64,000 nucleotides of DNA from contig CAZMYZ010000002.1 of assembly GCA_964570795.1 (NCBI GenBank), forward strand, positions 1 to 64,000. The letters are read 5' to 3'. Under the pieces are notes generated by a model. The model did no database searches. It saw only the letters and a program-made list of their open reading frames with translations, and had not been told where the DNA came from. The translations under genes were made by a program, and so were the position numbers. This DNA is from Damh-18 sp964570795. GTDB lineage: Bacteria; Patescibacteriota; Minisyncoccia; Phycocordibacterales; UBA918. Within the stretch, counting starts at the first letter, position 1. Every line of letters starts with the position of its first letter. Below, piece by piece: positions 25,718 to 32,822 of the stretch.

Positions 25718-25743
25718 AGGTGGGTAGTATACCATTTTGACGA

Positions 25744-25749
25744 TACAAT
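25744..25749 (+). promoter_or_regulatory. -10 box of the ComEC-type hydrolase gene
   Basis: TACAAT ends 6 nt before the ATG at 25756 and no ribosome site is visible, so initiation is probably leaderless. Confidence 0.5.
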
Positions 25750-25755
25750 GGTGGC

Positions 25756-26619
25756 ATGGCAAAACTTCGCCTCCCTCTCATCGCTGCAGTACTTATGATA
25801 GGTCTTCTTGCATGTCTCACGCTCTTCCTTCAAAAAGAGAAACATACCGGCTTGCTCGAAGTCGCTTTTCTAGATGTGGGGCAAGGAGACGCAACATTTA
25901 TCGAATCACCCGCAGGTGTACAGGTACTCATTGATGGTGGTAGGGGAAGTGCGGTCCTTGGTGCACTCAGTCGCCGGATGGGATTTTTTGATAGGGACAT
26001 AGATATACTCATTGCCACACATCCCGATGCCGACCATATTGGGGGATTGGTGGATGTACTCCGGCGCTATAGGGTACATACAATTGTGATGACCGAAAAT
26101 GAAGGTGATGCGCCGGTGTATGCGGTGTTTAAAAAGGCAGTGGAGAAAGAAGGTGCAGAAATTATCTTTGCACGTGCGGGAACGGTGTTTGATTTAGGAA
26201 TTGGTACTGCGGGAAGTACGACACTCACCATACTTTTTCCTGACTACGATCCGCAAGGGTTTGAGAGTAATACATCGTCGATCGTGTCTCGACTTACGTA
26301 TGGCGAAAGCGAGTATCTCTTTACGGGTGATTCCCCGCAGAGTATTGAGGAGTACCTTGTGGGAGTTTCCCCCGATACACTTTCGAGTGATGTACTCAAG
26401 GTAGGGCATCATGGCTCACACACCTCATCGGCCGAAACATTCGTAACGGCCGTCCGTCCCACCTACGCTATTATTTCCGCAGGTAAAGACAATTCCTATG
26501 GACATCCGCATAAGGAGGTGACCGACCTCCTCACTGCACAAAATATCATCCAGAAAAACACCGCCGACCTCGGCACCATTGTTTCAGAAAGTGATGGTAC
26601 TGCCATTTGGTTTCGATGA
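25756..26619 (+). CDS. Stand-alone ComEC-type metallo-beta-lactamase hydrolase
   Basis: This 287-residue protein has an N-terminal membrane helix or signal (about 6-26), then a metallo-beta-lactamase fold with 'FLDVGQGDATFIESP', the metal motif 'THPDADHIGG', 'LFTGDSP' and 'LKVGHHGSHTSS'. It corresponds to the C-terminal nuclease-like domain of long ComEC proteins. Here it is a separate secreted or anchored protein about 650 bp from comEC. It may degrade the non-transported strand or a cyclic nucleotide; the family role is still debated. Confidence 0.9.
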   Translation: MAKLRLPLIAAVLMIGLLACLTLFLQKEKHTGLLEVAFLDVGQGDATFIESPAGVQVLIDGGRGSAVLGALSRRMGFFDRDIDILIATHPDADHIGGLVDVLRRYRVHTIVMTENEGDAPVYAVFKKAVEKEGAEIIFARAGTVFDLGIGTAGSTTLTILFPDYDPQGFESNTSSIVSRLTYGESEYLFTGDSPQSIEEYLVGVSPDTLSSDVLKVGHHGSHTSSAETFVTAVRPTYAIISAGKDNSYGHPHKEVTDLLTAQNIIQKNTADLGTIVSESDGTAIWFR

Positions 26620-26626
26620 CTATCAA

Positions 26627-26653
26627 AACTCACAAAGCGACGCCTTGTGGGTT
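26627..26653 (+). terminator. Terminator of the hydrolase gene
   Basis: AAAACTCACAA pairs with TTGTGGGTTTT, allowing one G-U wobble, and ends in a T run. Confidence 0.65.
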
Positions 26654-26658
26654 TTAGA

Positions 26659-26687
26659 TTGCATACAACTAATTTTGGGGGTACAGT
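26659..26687 (+). promoter_or_regulatory. Promoter of the 26722 gene
   Basis: TTGCAT (26659-26664), 17 bp and TACAGT (26682-26687). Confidence 0.65.
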
Positions 26688-26721
26688 ACCGACGTCGTTC
26701 TTTTACTTAAAGGTGTCTATC

Positions 26722-27045
26722 ATGACGGCAATATCTCCATGGTCTGTTCCGAAAATTAAGCGGCAGATAAATTTATCACTCCAGGAAATGCAAGAGATGT
26801 TTCCTAAGGGTGTGGTGATTCAAAACATTCAGAATGGGTTCTTGCACATCACTGACTATGAGGGGAAGGGCAGTCTCCGGGTTGTTGACTGCCGCAGTAT
26901 TCTTGGTACTACATCAATAGCATTCGATGCCATTGATCGGTTTACCAGACAAATGGCATACTTTAACGGCAAACGAATTATCCGCTTGATGGGTCTGTAT
27001 GTCCACATAAAAATGCGTGTATGTGTTCTTCATGCATATTGCTAA
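26722..27045 (+). CDS. Hypothetical small protein
   Basis: This 107-residue protein starts 'MTAISPWSVPKIKRQINLSL' and has a basic C-terminus with two Cys in the last nine residues. I chose the ATG at 26722 because it has AAGGTG upstream and follows a good promoter at normal distance; the frame is open further upstream. It is monocistronic with its own terminator. The family is not recognised. Confidence 0.6.
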   Translation: MTAISPWSVPKIKRQINLSLQEMQEMFPKGVVIQNIQNGFLHITDYEGKGSLRVVDCRSILGTTSIAFDAIDRFTRQMAYFNGKRIIRLMGLYVHIKMRVCVLHAYC

Positions 27046-27061
27046 TACTGAAAGTTGTCCG

Positions 27062-27085
27062 AAGGAGCCCGCAAGGCTCCTTTTT
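27062..27085 (+). terminator. Terminator of the 26722 gene
   Basis: AAGGAGCC / GGCTCCTT stem with T5. Confidence 0.85.
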
Positions 27086-27102
27086 CTTTGTGTATCTCTA
27101 TT

Positions 27103-27136
27103 AAAAACCCCCGCACCAGAGGTCGCGGGGGTTTTT
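27103..27136 (-). terminator. Terminator of rpmB
   Basis: AAAAACCCCCGC / GCGGGGGTTTTT stem just past the rpmB stop. Confidence 0.85.
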
Positions 27137-27141
27137 GAATC

Positions 27142-27384
27142 TTAAATAAGTTTTGCTTTCTTCAAAGTCTCGAATACGCCATTTTTTGCGATGGTGCGCA
27201 TTGCCTTCGTGGAGATGGTCATTACGATGGTCTTGCCGAGTTCGGGAACGAAGATTCGCTTCTTCTGCAGGTTTGCCTGGCGGCGTACCTTTCCACACGG
27301 ATTAAACTGCGTCGCACGAGTGCGGTTGCTGTATCGTCCACCAACTTGTGATGTCTTTCCAGTTATTTCACATTGCCTTGCCAT
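27142..27384 (-). CDS. rpmB: 50S ribosomal protein bL28
   Basis: This 80-residue large-subunit protein has the typical start 'MARQCEITGKTSQVGGRYSN', where the usual CxxC zinc pairs are reduced to single Cys residues. It continues with 'RTRATQFNPCGKVRRQANLQ' and the C-terminal 'VMTISTKAMRTIAKNGVFE'. It is encoded alone on the minus strand. Confidence 0.93.
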   Translation of the reverse strand: MARQCEITGKTSQVGGRYSNRTRATQFNPCGKVRRQANLQKKRIFVPELGKTIVMTISTKAMRTIAKNGVFETLKKAKLI

Positions 27385-27513
27385 ATATCGTTTGTTTAGT
27401 GTCGCCTATACTACCATGCTTCGTTTAAATAGCAAGAAGACATACACGAAGGGTGCTTTGGTGAGGAAAGCGGAATACGGTACAATAAGTCCCATACTCA
27501 TAGCACATCTTTT

Positions 27514-28146
27514 ATGCTCGAAATCATCACCTTGGCCATTTTGATACTCTCTATCGTTTTCCACGAGGTTGCTCATGGCTATGCTGCCAATTGGCTCGGT
27601 GACCCCACTGCACGTCTTGCAGGTCGTTTGAGTGCGAATCCTCTTATACATATTGACCCTGTTGGATCAGTTTTAATTCCCGGGGCACTCTTTATCACTG
27701 GGATGCCATTTCTGTTTGGGTGGGCAAAGCCGGTACCCTATAATCCCTATAATCTACGTAATCAAAAGTGGGGTGAGTCGTTTGTAGCGGCTGCAGGTCC
27801 TCTTGCAAACCTATTTTTGGCCTTTATTTTTGCCATTTTGATTCGTATGGCAGACACACTTGGGCTCCCGCCTTCTTTTGCTGATATGGCAACCTATATT
27901 GTATTTATCAATATTCTTCTTGCGCTCTTTAATGCAATTCCTTTTCCCCCGCTCGATGGTTCAAAGATTATTGTGCCGTTTCTCCCACTTCACCTTTCGC
28001 TCAAGTATCGTGCACTCACACAGTATATGGAAAGTCTCGGTTTCGTGGCCCTATTCCTATGCGTTTTCATCTTTATGCAGATTCTCTGGACACCATTCCA
28101 TTCAGTGGTGGTCTTTATATACAACCTCTTTTTGAGTTTCCCCTAG
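27514..28146 (+). CDS. Site-2 protease family (M50) membrane metalloprotease
   Basis: This 210-residue polytopic membrane protein has zinc ligands in 'FHEVAHGYAA' (HExxH) and the conserved 'NAIPFPPLDGSK' (NPxPxxDG-like) in a later helix. It has five or six membrane helices and no PDZ domain, as in the short bacterial YwhC/Rip group. Such proteases cut membrane-embedded substrates, often anti-sigma factors. The substrate is unknown. Confidence 0.9.
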   Translation: MLEIITLAILILSIVFHEVAHGYAANWLGDPTARLAGRLSANPLIHIDPVGSVLIPGALFITGMPFLFGWAKPVPYNPYNLRNQKWGESFVAAAGPLANLFLAFIFAILIRMADTLGLPPSFADMATYIVFINILLALFNAIPFPPLDGSKIIVPFLPLHLSLKYRALTQYMESLGFVALFLCVFIFMQILWTPFHSVVVFIYNLFLSFP

Positions 28147-28176
28147 CCAGTATGAGGAAAACACAAATGTGTATGC

Positions 28177-28311
28177 TATAGTGACGCTTCCAGTCTTGGG
28201 ATGGGTATTTGCCTCGGCTTGTGGCCACATAGGGGATGCGCACCCCTCTGGCTGCCTTGCTTGGCGATCTTAGCCGTCCTTTTGCTCCGCGCACTGCGCG
28301 GGGCTTTTTTT
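28177..28311 (+). ncRNA. Candidate small RNA or rpsL attenuated leader
   Basis: An extended -10 (TATGCTATAGT, -10 at 28177-28182) is followed about 100 nt later by a strong intrinsic terminator, GCTCCGCGC / GCGCGGGGC plus T7 (28284-28311). The sequence between is GC-rich and can fold (AGGGG-ATGCGCA-CCCCT inside GGCCA / TGGCT) and carries no convincing reading frame on the plus strand. It is either a stand-alone RNA of about 120 nt or an attenuated leader for rpsL. I could not match it to SRP RNA, 6S RNA or a riboswitch by eye. Confidence 0.5.
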
Positions 28312-28352
28312 AGAAAAACAAGTAATAATCTCCCTAAGACAAGCCGCGGTGC

Positions 28353-28380
28353 TTGCACATTTCCGTAAGTATAGTAGAGT
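28353..28380 (+). promoter_or_regulatory. Promoter of rpsL
   Basis: TTGCAC (28353-28358), 16 bp and TAGAGT (28375-28380), 14 nt before the rpsL ATG. Confidence 0.6.
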
Positions 28381-28394
28381 AGCGACACATTTAT

Positions 28395-28811
28395 ATGGCA
28401 ACAATCAATCAATTAACAAAGAAGGGACGAAAGGATCAACCAACCCGAACAAAGAAAGGAGCGCTTCGTTCTGGGTTTAATTCCATCATGAATCGTCCAA
28501 ACGAATACAGTTCACCCTTTAAGCGTGGTGTCTGTACACGTGTTACTACCAAGACTCCTCGAAAGCCAAACTCGGCTATTCGTAAAATTGCTCGTGTACG
28601 TCTTACCAATCACCAGGAAATTACTGCCTATATTCCTGGCGAAGGACACACACTCCAGGAGCACTCGGTGGTACTCGTACGCGGCGGCCGCGTAAAGGAC
28701 ATCGGTGTGAACTACACTATTGTCCGTGGAAAGTACGATGCAACCGGCGTTGATAAGCGACGAGTGTCTCGATCACGGTACGGAGCAAAGCGCCCAAAGG
28801 CCGGTAAATAG
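28395..28811 (+). CDS. rpsL: 30S ribosomal protein uS12
   Basis: This 138-residue decoding-centre protein carries the hallmarks 'TPRKPNSAIRKIARVRL' and 'PGEGHTLQEHSVVLVRGGR'. Two changes stand out. The residue matching E. coli Lys42 is Arg (TPRKPNSA). The loop normally reading KDLPGVRYH is 'KDIGVNYT', with the proline deleted. In other bacteria, changes at these positions alter decoding accuracy and streptomycin response. It has an N-terminal extension and is the first gene of the split str operon. Confidence 0.96.
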   Translation: MATINQLTKKGRKDQPTRTKKGALRSGFNSIMNRPNEYSSPFKRGVCTRVTTKTPRKPNSAIRKIARVRLTNHQEITAYIPGEGHTLQEHSVVLVRGGRVKDIGVNYTIVRGKYDATGVDKRRVSRSRYGAKRPKAGK

Positions 28812-28986
28812 CCGATAGCACCACACCTGCTTCGTTGCAGTTTCGGTTTTGTCAGTCGCTGTACAATGTGTACACCTTCTTCCAAAACCTCACTGCGCCT
28901 CGCATCTGCGGCACTCTCAACTATTTACTTAATACAAAAGATTAATTAATAGACTATACTCGCTATAGATAATAGATAGGACTAAT
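28812..28986 (+). other. rpsL-rpsG spacer
   Basis: A 175-bp spacer with no gene. It contains a possible hairpin closed by CCGA / TCGG right after the rpsL stop and a TATACT box (near 28962) about 20 nt before the rpsG ATG, so rpsG may have its own promoter. No ribosome site of normal strength is seen. Confidence 0.4.
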
Positions 28987-29460
28987 ATGCGACGACCAAT
29001 AAAAAGACGAGCACCGCTCGGCAAAGACGAACGATATGATTCAGTAAATGTCTCACGACTCGTGAACTACATCATGGTGAACGGACAGAAGGAGACTGCA
29101 CGCAAAATCGTATACGCAGCATTTGAAGTAATTAAAAACGCAAAGGAAGGAGGTGGAGACCCTGTAGAAATCTTCGAAACCGCTATCCGTAACGCAGGAC
29201 CACAAATGGAAGTACGTTCACGCCGTGTGGGTGGAGCAAACTACCAGGTACCACGTGAGGTGCGCCCAGAACGCCGCCTCGCACTCGCACTTCGTTGGAT
29301 TATTACTGCCGCTCGCGGACAGAAAGGTAAGCCAATGTTCAAGGCACTCTCAGCAGAAATCATGCTTGCCGCTCGTGGAGAAGGAACAGCCGTGAAGAAG
29401 AAGGATGATACGCATCGCATGGCAGAGGCTAACCGTGCCTTCGCCCACTTCGCGTGGTGA
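28987..29460 (+). CDS. rpsG: 30S ribosomal protein uS7
   Basis: This 157-residue head-assembly protein has the full fold: 'MRRPIKRRAPLGKDERYDSV', 'LVNYIMVNGQKETARKIVY', 'QMEVRSRRVGGANYQVPREV', 'RRLALALRWIITAARG' and 'KKDDTHRMAEANRAFAHFAW'. Its stop codon is followed after 1 nt by a structured element that is repeated after rpsJ. Confidence 0.96.
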   Translation: MRRPIKRRAPLGKDERYDSVNVSRLVNYIMVNGQKETARKIVYAAFEVIKNAKEGGGDPVEIFETAIRNAGPQMEVRSRRVGGANYQVPREVRPERRLALALRWIITAARGQKGKPMFKALSAEIMLAARGEGTAVKKKDDTHRMAEANRAFAHFAW

Positions 29461-29461
29461 C

Positions 29462-29544
29462 CGAAAAATAATGGGCAGAGCCCATATATTTTTCGAGTCC
29501 GTCTGAAAATTTTATTCCTAATAAATTTTCAGACGCACAACTCT
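29462..29544 (+). ncRNA. Structured 3' element C, copy 1 (after rpsG)
   Basis: A 9-bp stem CGAAAAATA / TATTTTTCG (29462-29470, 29487-29495) encloses an ATGGGC / GCCCAT hairpin. The linker AGTCC follows, then a 12-bp stem GTCTGAAAATTT / AAATTTTCAGAC with loop TATTCCTAAT, and finally CTCT. The same layout with different stem sequences follows rpsJ. Confidence 0.6.
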
Positions 29545-29552
29545 GGTATACG

Positions 29553-29596
29553 AAAAAAGACCCTCACTGGACTATTGTCCCATTCGGGTCTTTTTT
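29553..29596 (+). terminator. Terminator after rpsG
   Basis: AAAAAAGACCC / GGGTCTTTTTT with a loop of about 22 nt. Confidence 0.8.
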
Positions 29597-29707
29597 CTTG
29601 TGTTCCTCGTCAGTCGCCAATTTCAGTGATTACCCGACAAGAACCATTTTTGTATTGCCATTCTTGCACATGATATACTTATCACCATATTAAGATAATG
29701 TGTTTCT

Positions 29708-29983
29708 ATGGAGGGAATGTCACGTGTTGAAAGTGTAGAGGGTGTTGAGGTGTGGCGAGAGTTAAGGGAACAGGCACCTGCACAAGCAGCGGAACTTATC
29801 GCAGACATTCCTGACTTTGAAGGGATGGACACTGATACACAGATTGCAATACTTGAAACACACATCGAAGCACTCGCACACGAAAATAAAAACCGTTTCC
29901 TTGCAAAAGAAATTGCGCGCACTATAGAAATGATTCGTGCGAAGGCGGTATTTGAAAATCGCATGCAAGCACTTGCTGCGTAG
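29708..29983 (+). CDS. Hypothetical acidic helical protein
   Basis: This 91-residue, mostly helical acidic protein reads 'SVEGVEVWRELREQAPAQAA' and 'QIAILETHIEALAHENKNRF'. It starts the small operon with the GH15-like gene, 12 nt apart. It is not recognised and could be a partner or regulator of the downstream enzyme. Confidence 0.6.
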   Translation: MEGMSRVESVEGVEVWRELREQAPAQAAELIADIPDFEGMDTDTQIAILETHIEALAHENKNRFLAKEIARTIEMIRAKAVFENRMQALAA

Positions 29984-29995
29984 TTTTATTTTTGT

Positions 29996-31048
29996 ATGAC
30001 TATTGATTTCGAAGCAGAGATACAAGCGCACTTGAATGAGATTCGTGCACTCTGCAAACCTACAGGCGTGTATACAGCCTCTGCATCAACGGTACATACT
30101 GGTTATGACAAGGCATGGCTCCGTGATAACTACTTTACGGTACTTTGTTTTTTAGAGTTGGGAGATATTGAAACAGTAAAAGATACAGCACGTGCACTCC
30201 TGGCACTTTTTATGAAGCATGCGGAGAAGATTGATTGGGCGATTGAGCATAAACCGTATGAGACGTGGCAATATATTCACGCACGTTTTCATCCTGAGAC
30301 GTTTGAAGAATACTGGGAGGAGTGGGGGAATAGGCAGAATGATGCGGTGGGTGAGGTGCTTGATTTACTTATGGCGCTTGAGATACGTGGAGAAAGTGTC
30401 GCAAAGACTGATGAAGAGCGCGCTACGGTGCAAAAGATTGTGGATTATCTCGTGCGCATAGAGTACTGGCACGATTTGGACAATGGTATTTGGGAGGAAG
30501 GCATGGAAGTGCACGCATCCTCTATCGCTGCGGTAAATGCTGCACTTAAAAAAGCGGCACATATCCCCTGGCTCACGGTGCCTGAGGGAGTAATCCAAAA
30601 AGGAGAGACTGCACTTCGTGCGCTCTTGCCCCGAGAATCAGTACAAAAATTTTCTGACCTCGCGCTTCTCTCGGTGGTGTATCCATTTCGTGAAGCAACG
30701 GAAGATGAAACGGTGGCTATTTTGCGGAATGTAGAGTATCACCTCACCAAGGATAAGGGAGTCATTCGCTACAAGAACGACCGCTACTACAATGCCAATG
30801 TTGATGGACACAGTGAGGAGGCTGAATGGTGTATGGGGCTTTCGTGGCTCGCGATTATCTATGCGGAGCGGGGCGATAGGGCAAAAGCGGAGTGGTATCT
30901 TATGCATGCACGAAGTACGATGACTGAAGAGGGAAAGATTCCCGAACTCTACTACTCCCATACGCATAATCCCAATGAAAATACACCACTTGGCTGGGCA
31001 GAGAGTATGTATGTCATTGCGCTCAAAAAGGTGAGTGCGATGCAATAG
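29996..31048 (+). CDS. Glycoside hydrolase family 15-like protein
   Basis: This 350-residue (alpha/alpha)6-barrel protein resembles GH15 glucoamylase/phosphorylase-kinase-like enzymes. The substrate-site 'TGYDKAWLRDNYFTVLCFLE' (split), 'EEWGNRQNDAVGEVL' with the likely general-acid region, 'LDNGIWEEG' and the final 'PLGWAESMYVIAL' are typical. No signal peptide is seen, so it should act inside the cell, perhaps on storage glucan or trehalose-like sugars. It is shorter than classical GH15 enzymes, which carry an extra N-terminal domain. Confidence 0.82.
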   Translation: MTIDFEAEIQAHLNEIRALCKPTGVYTASASTVHTGYDKAWLRDNYFTVLCFLELGDIETVKDTARALLALFMKHAEKIDWAIEHKPYETWQYIHARFHPETFEEYWEEWGNRQNDAVGEVLDLLMALEIRGESVAKTDEERATVQKIVDYLVRIEYWHDLDNGIWEEGMEVHASSIAAVNAALKKAAHIPWLTVPEGVIQKGETALRALLPRESVQKFSDLALLSVVYPFREATEDETVAILRNVEYHLTKDKGVIRYKNDRYYNANVDGHSEEAEWCMGLSWLAIIYAERGDRAKAEWYLMHARSTMTEEGKIPELYYSHTHNPNENTPLGWAESMYVIALKKVSAMQ

Positions 31049-31055
31049 TTTGTAT

Positions 31056-31379
31056 ATGGCAAAACCAAAAGGTGCTCGTGCCGGAGGAAAAGTAACCGGA
31101 ACGCATACGACAGTTATTCCTGCGGCAGGGCAGGTGGTGGATATTCTGGAGAAAAATTCTGAGGTAAAAAAGATTGTATTGGGATTTATTAAAGCGGGAC
31201 TTCCGACTACAAAGGGTTTGCGAAGGGTGAAAATAACACAAGATGGCGCATGTCTTATGCTTGCGGTGCGCGATAATACGTCCCATCAGGAAATAATTGT
31301 GTATGCGAACGACCTTGTCTTGGCGAAAAAAGAAATTGCTCCGCAGATAACAAAACTTGGGTTTAAGGTGGTGGGGTGA
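31056..31379 (+). CDS. Small conserved protein, possibly DUF2103-like
   Basis: This 107-residue protein's pattern 'THTTVIPAAGQVVDILEKNS' followed by 'VKKIVLGFIKAGL' and a late 'HQEIIVYAND' resembles the DUF2103 putative metal-binding family; this is by eye only. It starts 7 nt after the GH15-like gene in the same operon and is followed by a very strong terminator. Confidence 0.55.
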   Translation: MAKPKGARAGGKVTGTHTTVIPAAGQVVDILEKNSEVKKIVLGFIKAGLPTTKGLRRVKITQDGACLMLAVRDNTSHQEIIVYANDLVLAKKEIAPQITKLGFKVVG

Positions 31380-31385
31380 ATATGA

Positions 31386-31434
31386 AAAATAGCAAATCAG
31401 GCACCTGCGAAGCAGGTGCCTGATTTGCTATTTT
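31386..31434 (+). terminator. Very long terminator of the GH15 operon
   Basis: A 23-bp perfect stem with a GAA loop ends in TTTT. The arms are 31386-31408 and 31412-31434. Confidence 0.85.
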
Positions 31435-31461
31435 GTGCACATTCCGTATGCTCTCTATAGA
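31433..31461 (+). promoter_or_regulatory. Promoter of the first methyltransferase-like gene
   Basis: TTGTGC (31433-31438), 17 bp and TATAGA (31456-31461). The -35 box overlaps the end of the preceding terminator. Confidence 0.6.
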
Positions 31462-31482
31462 TTTGTTTCTAAGGAGACCATT

Positions 31483-32097
31483 ATGGTCAAAGTATTGCTG
31501 GATATTGGCGCTGGTGATGTGTCCTTTGTAAAAGATTTCAAGTCACTGAACCCTAAACTCAAATTCCTCTACCTTTGTGGCGATAAGCGCTTTCAGGGTT
31601 CATGGAATGGTGATTCTTCGAGTGCGGGAGTGCTGAAGATATTTGCGCGTTACAGCGCATTCACTGTGCCAGACTTGAGTCTCGATATGGTGACACTCAA
31701 CAGCACAAACATTTTTGAGGGTGGCACCAAGGGTATAAACGAAGAGCTTATACGCACTTTGAAGCCGGGAGGAGTATTCTTTGCAGCACATCCCATAGGG
31801 TCGTCACCGTGCCTTGATGAACATATTTTTAAACCAGTGCTCTTTCCCGTACATAGAGATGGACCTGCATTTGTACGTGTTGGTTTTGAAAAACGAGGTA
31901 TTCTTCTTCCGCGATGGACAAGTATCTTTGTACTTCCTAATGGAGCAGAAGTTGAGTATCCCGCATCATCGACAATTCGAGATAGAATTTTGTACTTACT
32001 CTTCAAAGAAAAAGGAATAATCCCGCCTTCTCAAGGGTATATCTATCGGAGTACCGATGATCCTCCCACGGTGCGTATGTGGGTGAAAGGAGAATGA
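31483..32097 (+). CDS. Methyltransferase-like protein 1 (Rossmann type)
   Basis: This 204-residue protein has SAM-dependent methyltransferase features: motif I 'VLLDIGAGDVSFV', a later 'VPDLSLDMVTLN' in the motif IV position and 'LIRTLKPGGVFFAA' in the motif V/VI position. I chose the ATG at 31483, preceded by TAAGGAGA. The usual binding-pocket regions between are short, so substrate and activity are unclear. It is a tandem paralog of the next gene, and each has its own promoter and terminator. Confidence 0.7.
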   Translation: MVKVLLDIGAGDVSFVKDFKSLNPKLKFLYLCGDKRFQGSWNGDSSSAGVLKIFARYSAFTVPDLSLDMVTLNSTNIFEGGTKGINEELIRTLKPGGVFFAAHPIGSSPCLDEHIFKPVLFPVHRDGPAFVRVGFEKRGILLPRWTSIFVLPNGAEVEYPASSTIRDRILYLLFKEKGIIPPSQGYIYRSTDDPPTVRMWVKGE

Positions 32098-32102
32098 AAA
32101 GC

Positions 32103-32127
32103 ACCGCGGCGCAAAGCGCCGCGGTTT
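32103..32127 (+). terminator. Terminator between the methyltransferase-like genes
   Basis: ACCGCGGCGC / GCGCCGCGGT stem followed by TTTT. Confidence 0.85.
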
Positions 32128-32135
32128 TAATATAC

Positions 32136-32163
32136 TTGCACTCACCTGTATACACGGTATGAT
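32136..32163 (+). promoter_or_regulatory. Promoter of the second methyltransferase-like gene
   Basis: TTGCAC (32136-32141), 16 bp and TATGAT (32158-32163). Confidence 0.6.
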
Positions 32164-32193
32164 GCGCAGAGTATTGTTTTGAAGGAGGTCATC

Positions 32194-32793
32194 ATGACCA
32201 AGGTTCTTTTAGAAATTGGTGCACAAGGTTCACTTTTTACGAAGAAGTTGAGTGAACGAAATCAACAATGGGGGTTTACATACCTGTACAGTACACCTCA
32301 CGTGAGTCGCATTACTGAAAATGGTGTGCGTGGTATCCAGGCACGCTTTGATAATTTTGGTGTTCCGGACAACTCACTCAATATTGTGGTGTCAAATCAC
32401 GAAATACCTCCACGGTATATGGAGGAGTTTGAAAGAGAGCTCCTCCGCACGCTCAAGGCGGGTGGTATGTTTTTTGAGGCACGGTGCTACGGACATCGCC
32501 TTAGTTTCAAGACCAGGGCACTCTGTACATCATCGTTTACAACGAAGGAGCATCACGCCTGTTATATCGATGCACCATTTTTTCTCATAGGGGCTCTACC
32601 CCTCTGTGAAAGTTATCTTACCATTGAGACGGCGCAGCAGCAGCCGTTTATATATCCAGCGACCTCAGACATTCTGAATCGTCTTCGGGTATTGCGGCTC
32701 GCTGCGCTTGGTGCAAAACTCCCTGACCACCTTCGTCCACGTTTGTTTGATCCACCAAGTTTGCGAATTTGGATTAAAACGAGTAGTACATAA
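32194..32793 (+). CDS. Methyltransferase-like protein 2 (degenerate motif I)
   Basis: This 199-residue protein is homologous to its upstream neighbour: 'MTKVLLEIGAQGSLFTKKLS', 'VPDNSLNIVVSNHEIP' and 'LLRTLKAGGMFFEA'. The glycine-rich SAM loop is changed from DIGAGD to EIGAQG, so SAM binding may be lost. AAGGAGGT precedes the ATG at 32194. A catalytically dead partner of paralog 1 is one option; a specialised substrate is another. Confidence 0.65.
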   Translation: MTKVLLEIGAQGSLFTKKLSERNQQWGFTYLYSTPHVSRITENGVRGIQARFDNFGVPDNSLNIVVSNHEIPPRYMEEFERELLRTLKAGGMFFEARCYGHRLSFKTRALCTSSFTTKEHHACYIDAPFFLIGALPLCESYLTIETAQQQPFIYPATSDILNRLRVLRLAALGAKLPDHLRPRLFDPPSLRIWIKTSST

Positions 32794-32821
32794 ATGGCGT
32801 ATCCTCTGCGATACGCCATTT
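32792..32821. terminator. Shared terminator of two convergent genes
   Basis: AAATGGCGTATC / GATACGCCATTT overlaps the stop codon of the plus-strand gene and borders the stop of the minus-strand gene at 32823. Confidence 0.75.
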
Positions 32822-32822
32822 C

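Noticed and set aside
28176..28412. Open frame of 78 codons on the minus strand over the rpsL leader
   Set aside because: It covers a promoter and a strong terminator, has no ribosome site and unnatural composition; the RNA reading on the plus strand explains the region better.
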